Assembly (NCBI GenBank): GCA_019239815.1 | Contig: JAFAZL010000937.1 | Location: 1 to 7,584 of the forward strand | Reading direction: 5' to 3' | From: Acidobacteriota bacterium | GTDB taxonomy: Bacteria > Acidobacteriota > Terriglobia > Acidoferrales > UBA7541 | Length of the DNA stretch: 7,584 nt | Shown here: positions 1 to 5,299 of the stretch, piece after piece | Position numbering within the stretch: the first letter of the stretch is position 1 | Layout of the letters: every line of letters begins with the position of its first letter | Position numbers and translations under genes: made by a program | The notes under the pieces: model-generated | What the model was told of the DNA's origin: nothing | Databases searched by the model: none | What the model saw: the letters and a program-made list of their open reading frames with translations, nothing else

Positions 1-274
1 AGGCTACCAATTCCGCGACGGGGTCGCGTTCGCGGTCCCACACACCGAGCAGCAATACTTTGGTGCCGGTGGGATATTTGAAGATGTAAAAAACGTTGGC
101 ATCGCCGTCCACTTCAAAAAAACCCGGGCGTCGTGCATCGGCGCGCAAGGGCGCGCCCATGCTCAAGAGCGTTCGCAGTTCGAGAATTTGTTCCTGTGAA
201 TGGTTCCGGAGATCTTCCAGAAGAGGCGGTTGTTTGTGTTTAAGAGTTGTCATCATTGTATTTATCCGCCGCAT
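1..274 (-). CDS. Hypothetical protein, 5' part only (runs off the left edge)
   Basis: I do not recognise a named family. The frame stays open from the ATG at 274-272 to the left window edge, giving 91 codons with no stop. The visible protein starts MRRINTMMTTLKHKQ and continues with an amphipathic helix-like stretch (LLEDLRNHSQEQILELRTLL). It then reads like a small beta-rich domain (FFEVDGDANVFYIFKYP, then KVLLLGVWDRERD). The hydrophobic/charged alternation and absence of odd composition argue for real coding. Three in-frame ATGs compete: 274, 256 and 253. GAGGAGAAAG lies at 293-284, about 9-13 bases before ATG-274, which favours that start; ATG-256/253 would leave the site too far away. A possible upstream ORF (240-509, minus) would overlap this gene by 35 bases, suggesting translational coupling if it is real. 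Reality of the gene is fairly sure; function is unknown. Confidence 0.8.
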   Translation of the reverse strand, partial: MRRINTMMTTLKHKQPPLLEDLRNHSQEQILELRTLLSMGAPLRADARRPGFFEVDGDANVFYIFKYPTGTKVLLLGVWDRERDPVAELVA

Positions 275-509
275 GTAGCTTAACTTTCTCCTCACCAGTA
301 AAGACGTAGAAAGTTGGCGAAAGTTTCATGAACTGCAACCGATTTTTTGGGCTGCAGGAACCGACGTGAATCCAGTTAGATGCGGGGTTGGCCGAGGGCG
401 TTGGGTGCCATTTTGGTGGGGTGAAAAAATTGACCGAATGGCGAGTAATCGCTTGCTGGTCGATATCCGTTTCAAATCTGTCTTGCGTTTCGTGGGTAGC
501 TGTCGACAT
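240..509 (-). CDS. Possible small hypothetical protein (89 aa) overlapping the next gene
   Basis: This is an open frame from ATG at 509-507 to TAA at 242-240. The protein begins MSTATHETQDRFETD and ends VKLHAADKYNDDNS. Its composition is protein-like: D, E, K, T and aromatic residues are spread evenly, and it lacks the Arg/Cys/Trp excess of the opposite-strand frames here. Its 3' end overlaps the start of the downstream minus-strand gene by 35 bases, and the GAGGAGAAAG site of that gene lies inside it, as in translationally coupled gene pairs. Against it: no Shine-Dalgarno sequence is visible in front of 509 (the preceding bases read GGCCGAAAACGCA), no domain is recognised, and the codon choice is less GC-rich than in the large kinase genes. 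It may be a chance frame in the leader of the downstream gene. Confidence 0.35.
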   Translation of the reverse strand: MSTATHETQDRFETDIDQQAITRHSVNFFTPPKWHPTPSANPASNWIHVGSCSPKNRLQFMKLSPTFYVFTGEEKVKLHAADKYNDDNS

Positions 510-807
510 TGCGTTTTCGGCCGAACGCTGCGCAGTGGGGAATATCGGGAAGCGTTACCGACAGCGGGGAAATCGATGTTGCCACTCTGTGTAACGGGTT
601 ACCGCAGACCGCATCTGACAAGGTGAAATCGCTTCCGATGCGACGCGAGCGCGGGAGCGTGGTTTACTTCATTGTTGACTTGGAAATTATGGTTCTGTTG
701 AGTCTCGTTATGGTAGAGTTCCGAAGTTCATACAGCACGGTAGTTGCGTGGGGCCCAGTTTCCTGCAATAGTTTCGCAACGACCTACCACCACTACAGGA
801 AATCATC
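510..807. other. Region without a convincing gene
   Basis: Several short frames cross this stretch, but their translations are rich in Cys, Trp and Arg or change character midway, and none has a good ribosome binding site. The only local structure I see is GTTAC-type repetition: GTTACCG at 554-560 and again at 598-604, plus a short palindrome GTAACGGGTTAC at 591-602. The stretch 660-720 is AT-richer and contains TTGACT at 675-680, but no -10 hexamer stands at a proper spacing from it. It should hold the promoter of the basic small protein gene at 808, though I cannot place it. Confidence 0.5.
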
Positions 808-1026
808 GTGACGAAAACTGTGACCAAGAAGAGCACGAACAAGGAAAAGAGCACGTTTGGCAAGGATCGACGGAGAAAGCACCATCACTGGCTTGTTACG
901 GTTTTCTACGCGGACGGCGAGAAGTTCGGACGGGTTTACACCGACAAGGATAAGGCGACGCGATTTGCCGAGAGGCAGCGGCGGTCGCCGGTGGTGAAGT
1001 CGGCGCGCGTGAGCCAAGTTTCCTAG
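808..1026 (+). CDS. Small, highly basic hypothetical protein (72 aa)
   Basis: The frame starts at GTG 808-810 and ends at TAG 1024-1026. AGGA at 797-800 lies 7 bases before the GTG, a good Shine-Dalgarno placement, and this chose the start. The first 27 residues are a Lys/Arg/Ser/Thr-rich, probably disordered tail ending in a basic patch, DRRRKHHH (20-27). Next come a likely strand (WLVTVFYADG, 28-37), a second short strand (KFGRVYTD, 39-46), a helix (KDKATRFAERQRR, 47-59) and a last strand (PVVKSARVSQV, 61-71). This resembles a small beta-beta-alpha-beta fold. The basic tail could bind nucleic acid, but that is inference only. I do not recognise a family. It stands alone, followed by the tRNA-Gly gene on the same strand. 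Confidence 0.65.
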   Translation: MTKTVTKKSTNKEKSTFGKDRRRKHHHWLVTVFYADGEKFGRVYTDKDKATRFAERQRRSPVVKSARVSQVS

Positions 1027-1098
1027 GCACACTCGATCATCTAGGCTGGAATATCGATTTAAACTGTTTCGCTTACGAAGCAGGGGCCGATGCAGTAC

Positions 1099-1127
1099 TT
1101 GTGAGTGCTGTGTGGGCGTGTTATAAA
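1099..1127 (+). promoter_or_regulatory. Sigma70-like promoter of the tRNA-Gly gene
   Basis: TTGTGA (1099-1104) and TATAAA (1122-1127) are separated by exactly 17 bases, and the expected start of transcription (about 1133-1135) falls just 7-9 bases before the mature tRNA 5' end at 1142. The match to TTGACA/TATAAT and the position make this the most convincing promoter in the window. It would give the tRNA its own short-leader transcript. Confidence 0.65.
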
Positions 1128-1141
1128 AGTGTTGCGGTTAA

Positions 1142-1215
1142 GCGGCCTTAGTATAGTGGTAGTACGGAACCTTGCCAAGGTTCAGGTGTCGGTTCGATTC
1201 CGATAGGCCGCTCCA
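1142..1215 (+). tRNA. tRNA-Gly (anticodon GCC), CCA encoded
   Basis: The full cloverleaf can be drawn. The acceptor stem is GCGGCCT (1142-1148) with AGGCCGC (1205-1211). The D stem is GTAT/GTAC (1151-1154 with 1162-1165, last pair T-G) around loop AGTGGTA. The anticodon stem is GAACC/GGTTC (1167-1171 with 1179-1183) with loop TTGCCAA; the anticodon GCC at 1174-1176 reads GGC and GGU glycine codons. The variable region is 4 bases. The T stem is GTCGG/CCGAT (1188-1192 with 1200-1204) with loop TTCGATT. Discriminator base T1212 is followed by an encoded CCA (1213-1215). U73 is usual for bacterial tRNA-Gly. No stem is broken, so it should be functional. No other tRNA lies next to it, so it looks like a single-gene unit. 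Confidence 0.97.
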
Positions 1216-1304
1216 TTCCTTCCCGTCGCTTTGGCCGTAGCCGAACCTCAAAGCCTAATTCAAGGATGCCTTCAGTCTGGTCACCTGAGCTTTGAAGTCG
1301 TGCG

Positions 1305-1751
1305 TCAGAATTTGAATCCAACCGGCGCGTTGTGTTTCCAATAGCCCTCTTCCGATAGACTGTGTATTTTCCAACCTCGGTCTGTGCGAAGGAGAGAGTC
1401 GCGGTACCACAGTCCCTGAAACATTACATGCTGATTGTTTTCGCCGGTATCCAGGACCATCGGACACGAGCAGTGGACACGCACTTTTGCTTCGTCTCCA
1501 TTTAGCTCAATAAGGATCGTCGAGATCGCATGCTGCGAGATGAGGACCTTCGACAAGGCTCTCTTCATGTAGGCAATGTGCTCCTCAACTCCACTTTTGA
1601 CACCGCCGGTGACGGTATCGTCAATCACCGCATCGTGGGTGAAGAGTTGCCGATAGGCGTTCCAGTCGCGATCGTCAACTGCGTAGCAATATCGAGTCAG
1701 AACGTCTTGAATTTCGAGACGGTCCGTGATTTGTTGAGTCGAGAGCGACAT
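1305..1751 (-). CDS. SnoaL-like / NTF2-like family protein (148 aa)
   Basis: The protein belongs to the nuclear transport factor 2-like superfamily, most like the SnoaL_4-type group. These are small cone-shaped alpha+beta barrels that act as lyases, isomerases, dioxygenase small subunits or ligand-binding proteins. Family signs are the N-terminal helix pair IQDVLTRYCYAVDDRDWNAY (14-33), with the typical Y-x(5)-D-x-x-D-W pattern, then LFTHDAVIDD (36-45). The barrel strands include HAISTILIELNGDEAKVRVHCSC (74-96), MFQGLWYRDSLLRT (110-123) and GWKIHSLSEEGYW (126-138). Length is normal for a single-domain member. The start at 1751 is chosen because AGGAGA (1766-1761) lies 9 bases upstream and the family fold begins right there; a longer in-frame start at 1961 exists but lacks support. 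The substrate cannot be read from the sequence. It converges on the tRNA gene and is divergent from the small CxxC ORF and kinase genes. Confidence 0.88.
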   Translation of the reverse strand: MSLSTQQITDRLEIQDVLTRYCYAVDDRDWNAYRQLFTHDAVIDDTVTGGVKSGVEEHIAYMKRALSKVLISQHAISTILIELNGDEAKVRVHCSCPMVLDTGENNQHVMFQGLWYRDSLLRTDRGWKIHSLSEEGYWKHNAPVGFKF

Positions 1752-2132
1752 GTTTGTAGTTCTCCTGGACTGGTGATCCGCAAAGCGCGTTTTAACGGGA
1801 TTTTCAGTGAGTGGCGCGTCCCAGTTCAAAAGCGCGCATGCCGAAGCAAGAAATCCGTTCGACAAAAAATGCCTCCGGTTCTCGTCAGCAATGGTTCCGA
1901 AGTGCTTCGTGCTTCTCTTCATTGAACTTACGAGACTACTGCGCTTTTCCGTATTTCCCAAAACTACATCCTTAAATGCCGGTCTGGGCGGAAGATGGTG
2001 CTCTGACTTGGTTCAGTGGGGCATGGCGGCTTGGTTTCGGTGTATACTCCGGGCCAATCCGTGCCGGTCAGGTGAGCTTTGACTTCGCCACAAACTTCAA
2101 ACATCTGGATTCCCGTTTGTTGCGAACGAGTC
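1752..2132. other. Divergent intergenic region between SnoaL-like gene and CxxC ORF
   Basis: This roughly 380-base stretch lies between two genes pointing away from each other, so it should carry both promoters. On the minus strand, TTGAAC (1829-1824) and GAAAAT (1805-1800) are 18 bases apart and could serve the SnoaL-like gene, a weak match. On the plus strand, TATACT at 2043-2048 is a good -10 hexamer but has no clear -35 partner. Short frames crossing the region do not read like proteins. I see no repeat or terminator here. Confidence 0.5.
2043..2048 (+). promoter_or_regulatory. Possible -10 element upstream of CxxC ORF and TPR kinase
   Basis: TATACT matches five of six bases of TATAAT and lies about 85 bases before the small ORF at 2133. 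No good -35 sequence stands 16-18 bases upstream (the bases there read GCATGG), so this is a weak candidate for the promoter of a small ORF-kinase transcript. Confidence 0.25.
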
Positions 2133-2348
2133 ATGCGCTTCAACGTTTTCATTCAGAAGGACAGCTCGGCGTATGGCGCGCTGGTTTGCAGCGTCTGCAA
2201 CAAGAATGTGACGTTGGAGCTGGAACCTACCATGGACCTGGCCGCTTATGGTGACGGCTCCCGGGCGATTAGCGTGTTGGGATCGCCGAGGCCGCCCAAG
2301 ACCGAACGCCGAAAAGCGGACGAACCGTTGAGCGATCAAACCCTCTAA
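2133..2348 (+). CDS. Small hypothetical protein with a single CxxC motif (71 aa)
   Basis: The frame starts at ATG 2133-2135 and ends at TAA 2346-2348. The protein starts MRFNVFIQKDSSAYGALVCS and has one CSVC pair at residues 19-22, placed as in a half zinc ribbon or a metal/redox knuckle, followed by NVTLELEP. The C-terminal third (GSPRPPKTERRKADEPL, ending SDQTL) is charged and Pro-rich, likely disordered. Third codon positions are mostly G or C, as expected for coding DNA here, and the frame reads more naturally than the opposite-strand alternative. The Shine-Dalgarno sequence is weak (GAACGAG before the ATG), so the start is uncertain; an in-frame TTG at 2079 would add 18 residues. It ends 35 bases before the kinase gene and may share its transcript. 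Only one Cys pair is present, so a full zinc ribbon would need dimerisation or another ligand. No family recognised. Confidence 0.55.
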   Translation: MRFNVFIQKDSSAYGALVCSVCNKNVTLELEPTMDLAAYGDGSRAISVLGSPRPPKTERRKADEPLSDQTL

Positions 2349-2383
2349 CCTGAATCACCGGCTGTGGCAGAGCTGGCCCAACG

Positions 2384-5254
2384 ATGATTGACCGTACCAT
2401 TTCTCACTTTCGCATCCTAGAGAAACTCGGTGCTGGAGGAATGGGTGTCGTCTATAAAGCGATCGACACGCGGCTCGACCGTTCGGTCGCGCTGAAATTT
2501 CTGCCGGAAGACATGGCGCAAGATTCGCAGGCTCTGGAGCGCTTTCGCCGCGAAGCCCAGGCGGCTTCCGCACTCAACCATCCGGGAATCTGCACGATCT
2601 ACGACATCGGCGAGCAGGACCACATGCCGTTTATCGCCATGGAGTTCATCGATGGCGAAACGTTGCGGCAGCACATCAACGGCAAACCGCTGCCGATCGA
2701 GCGAATTCTCGATTTGGGCATTCAAATCAGCGACGCCATCGACGCGGCCCACAGCCAGGGAATCATCCACCGGGACATCAAACCGTCGAACGTTTTCGTT
2801 ACGAAGCGAGGGCAAGCCAAAGTTCTCGATTTCGGATTGGCAAAACTCATCAGCAAGGGCGTGACGGGAAACGCGGACGGCGATACTTCGTCGAAAGCGA
2901 TGGAAGAGAGTATTTCGATCGTTGGGATCGTTAGCGGCACTCCGGCGTATATGTCGCCGGAACAGGTGCGAGGTGACGACCTCGACCCCAGGGCGGACGT
3001 TTTTGCTTTGGGGCTGTTGCTTTATGAGATGGCAACGGGGCGAGCCGCGTTTGGCGGCAGGACCGGCGGCGCGATCATCGAGGCGATTCTCACACGCACG
3101 CCGGAATCTGTACGTAGCCTGAATCCGCAGGCGCCACCACAGTTGGAAGAAATCATCAACAAGTGCATCGAGAAGGATCGCGATCGGCGCTACACAAACG
3201 CGGCGTCGGTGCGCGCGGATTTATTGGCGCTGCGGCGCATCACAGAATCCGGGCAGACAACGGTTTCCGTCGCAGTGCCGGCGTCAGTCGTGGCTTCTAC
3301 GCAGAAAAGCAACTCTGCCTTGGGATGGAAGGCGGTCGCCATCGGCGGCGCGGCGTTGATCGCGGTGCTGGCGATTGGCGGGTGGCTGTACAACACACGC
3401 CGCGCGCACGCTCTGACTCAAGCGGACACGATCGTTCTCGCGAATTTCACGAATAAAACGGGCGATGCTGTCTTTGACGAGACACTGCGGCAGGGGCTCG
3501 CAGCGCAGTTGCAGCAATCCCCGTTCTTGAGTCTGGTCTCCGAGCAACGCATTCAGCAAGAACTGCGGTTGATGGGAGTTCCGCCGGAGAGCAAGCTGAC
3601 ACCCAAAATGGCAGGGGACCTTTGCCAGCGGCTGGGAAGCAAGGTGTATCTCGGCGGTTCGATTTCGAATATTGGCAATCAGTATGTGGTGGGCGTCAGC
3701 GCGGTGAATTGTCAGACAGGAGATTCGGTCGCGCAGGAACAAGTCACGGCCAACGGCAAAGAGGCGGTTCTCGGCGCGCTGGGTACGGCTTCCACGAAGC
3801 TCAGAGAACAACTGGGAGAATCGCTGAAGACGATTCAGAAACTCGATACGCCGATCGAGCAGGCCTCGACGCCATCTCTCGAGGCTCTCCAGGCCTACAG
3901 CCTTGGGCGACAGAACTTAATGGCCAAAGCCGACTACACGGCGGCCGTCCCTCTGTTGGAACGTTCCATTCAGTTGGATCCAAATTTCGCCATGGCGTAT
4001 GCCATTCTCGGCACCACATATCGCAACCTTGGGGAAAAAACTCTCGCCGCCCAGAATGTCGGTAAATCGTATGAGCTTCGCTCTCGCGTCAGCGAGTGGG
4101 AAAAGTTTTATATCGAGTCCCACTACCACGACTTCGCCACAGGCGACTTGGAGAAAGCGACCAAGGTTTACGAACTCTGGGGACAAATTTATCCCCGCGA
4201 AGGAGTCGTGCCGACCAATCTCGGTGTTCTTTTCCAGACACTGGGACAGCACGAAAAGGCGCTTGCGGAATTCCGCGAGGCGATGAGCGTCAGTGCTCCT
4301 GACGGTCTGGGCTACAGCAATCTCGTTCTTGGTTATGTGTCTTTGAAACGCCTCGACGAGGCCAACGGGGCTGCGAAAGAAGCAATCTCGAAGAATTTCG
4401 ATTCCGCCGCACTACGCATCTACCTATATGACATCGCGTTTATGAAATCGGACAGGGCCGGGATGGCGGAGCAAGTAGCGTGGGCGACGGGAAAGCCCGG
4501 AAAGGAAAGCGTAATGCTTGGTTTGGAGGCGAGCAGCGCGGCATACGCCGGGAAGTTGAGCACGGCTCGCGATTTCTCGCGACAAGAGTCCAACTCCGCA
4601 CAGCGCGCCGGCGACAAAGAATTGACCGCGGACTGCGAAGCATCTGCAGCCTTGTGGGAAGCGTTATATGGAAACGCCACGCAAGCGAAGCAGCACGTTG
4701 CGGAGAGTCTCGCCACAGTGAAGGGCCGTGATGCTCAGTATGTCGCGGCAATGGCTCTGGCCTTGGTCGGCGATTCGGCGCGTGCCAAGAGTCTCGCGGA
4801 TGATTTGGACAAACGCTTTCCCGAAGACACCGTCGTTCGGTTCAACTACTCGCCAACGCTGCGTGCTCAAATTGCTCTCGGTGTTCCCGGCAATGGAGCG
4901 AAGGCTGTAGAAGCTCTCAGGGTTACTTCACCGTATGAACTCGGCATTCCCGGCAGCAATACGTTGCGGACGAATCTGTATCCTGTTTACGTTCGAGGAG
5001 AGGCTTTGCTCGCGTCACATCAGGGGCCCGCGGCGGCGGCCGAGTTTCAGAAAATTTTGGATTGGCCTGGCATTGTACTCAACGAGCCCATCGGCGCGCT
5101 TGCGCGTCTGGGGCTCGCGCGCTCTTATGCGCAGACTGGGGATAATGCAAAGTCTCGCGCCGCGTACAATGATTTCTTCACCATCTGGAAAGACGCAGAT
5201 CCAGATGTTCCTATCTTGCTGCAAGCCAAGTCAGAATACGCAAAGTTGCGATAG
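2384..5254 (+). CDS. Membrane-anchored Ser/Thr protein kinase with TolB-N-like domain and TPR repeats (956 aa)
   Basis: This is a Hanks-type kinase that transfers ATP phosphate to Ser/Thr of target proteins. The kinase domain spans about residues 9-285. It shows glycine loop GAGGMGVV (16-23), ATP-anchoring K38 in VALKF, E57 of helix C, catalytic loop HRDIKPSN (129-136; D131, K133, N136), DFG (149-151), a long Ser/Thr-rich activation segment (156-186) and SPEQ (191-194). All key residues are present, so it should be active. One membrane helix follows at about 317-336 (AVAIGGAALIAVLAIGGWLY) with Arg339-Arg340 behind it. A TolB-N-like domain (about 347-470) begins ADTIVLANFTNKTGD. TPR-like helices follow, clearest at about 516-550 and 607-675. 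The C-terminal half is probably extracytoplasmic and senses or binds a partner; this is inferred. The N-terminus MIDRTISHFRILEKLG is the usual one for this family, so the ATG is credible despite no visible Shine-Dalgarno. The gene is tail-to-tail with the second kinase. Confidence 0.95.
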   Translation: MIDRTISHFRILEKLGAGGMGVVYKAIDTRLDRSVALKFLPEDMAQDSQALERFRREAQAASALNHPGICTIYDIGEQDHMPFIAMEFIDGETLRQHINGKPLPIERILDLGIQISDAIDAAHSQGIIHRDIKPSNVFVTKRGQAKVLDFGLAKLISKGVTGNADGDTSSKAMEESISIVGIVSGTPAYMSPEQVRGDDLDPRADVFALGLLLYEMATGRAAFGGRTGGAIIEAILTRTPESVRSLNPQAPPQLEEIINKCIEKDRDRRYTNAASVRADLLALRRITESGQTTVSVAVPASVVASTQKSNSALGWKAVAIGGAALIAVLAIGGWLYNTRRAHALTQADTIVLANFTNKTGDAVFDETLRQGLAAQLQQSPFLSLVSEQRIQQELRLMGVPPESKLTPKMAGDLCQRLGSKVYLGGSISNIGNQYVVGVSAVNCQTGDSVAQEQVTANGKEAVLGALGTASTKLREQLGESLKTIQKLDTPIEQASTPSLEALQAYSLGRQNLMAKADYTAAVPLLERSIQLDPNFAMAYAILGTTYRNLGEKTLAAQNVGKSYELRSRVSEWEKFYIESHYHDFATGDLEKATKVYELWGQIYPREGVVPTNLGVLFQTLGQHEKALAEFREAMSVSAPDGLGYSNLVLGYVSLKRLDEANGAAKEAISKNFDSAALRIYLYDIAFMKSDRAGMAEQVAWATGKPGKESVMLGLEASSAAYAGKLSTARDFSRQESNSAQRAGDKELTADCEASAALWEALYGNATQAKQHVAESLATVKGRDAQYVAAMALALVGDSARAKSLADDLDKRFPEDTVVRFNYSPTLRAQIALGVPGNGAKAVEALRVTSPYELGIPGSNTLRTNLYPVYVRGEALLASHQGPAAAAEFQKILDWPGIVLNEPIGALARLGLARSYAQTGDNAKSRAAYNDFFTIWKDADPDVPILLQAKSEYAKLR

Positions 5255-5299
5255 CGTTTCGCGAATGCCGGCTCAGAGCTTGTTTCGGTTGTTGCTGGC
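5255..5299. other. Short gap between two convergent kinase genes
   Basis: Only 45 bases separate the two stop codons. I see no hairpin followed by a T run in either direction. The palindrome TTCGCGAA lies at 5258-5265. GGCTCAG occurs twice as a direct repeat, at 5270-5276 and 5297-5303, the second copy covering the stop of the minus-strand gene. Termination may be Rho-dependent or run into the opposing gene. Confidence 0.5.

Noticed and set aside
366..811. Overlapping plus-strand frames (366-626, 388-594, 509-811)
   Set aside because: The translations are rich in Arg, Cys and Trp or lose protein character midway, no good ribosome binding site precedes them, and they do not form a recognisable fold.
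744..953. Plus frame of 69 codons overlapping the basic protein gene
   Set aside because: It overlaps the GTG-started frame at 808, which has a better ribosome binding site and more natural composition; this one looks like a shifted shadow.
1021..1060. Possible terminator after the basic protein gene (CCTAG with CTAGG)
   Set aside because: Only five pairs around a 14-base loop and no T tract.
1216..1304. Possible terminator after the tRNA (TTTGGC-CGTA-GCCGAA)
   Set aside because: The six-pair stem includes a T-G pair and is not followed by a T run, so I do not call it.
1530..1925. Plus frame of 131 codons opposite the SnoaL-like gene
   Set aside because: It is antisense to a recognisable family gene and has no domain or ribosome binding site of its own.
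2097..2339. Minus frame of 80 codons opposite the CxxC ORF
   Set aside because: Arg/Ala-rich shadow composition, and the plus frame has better third-position GC bias. Some doubt remains because neither frame is recognised.
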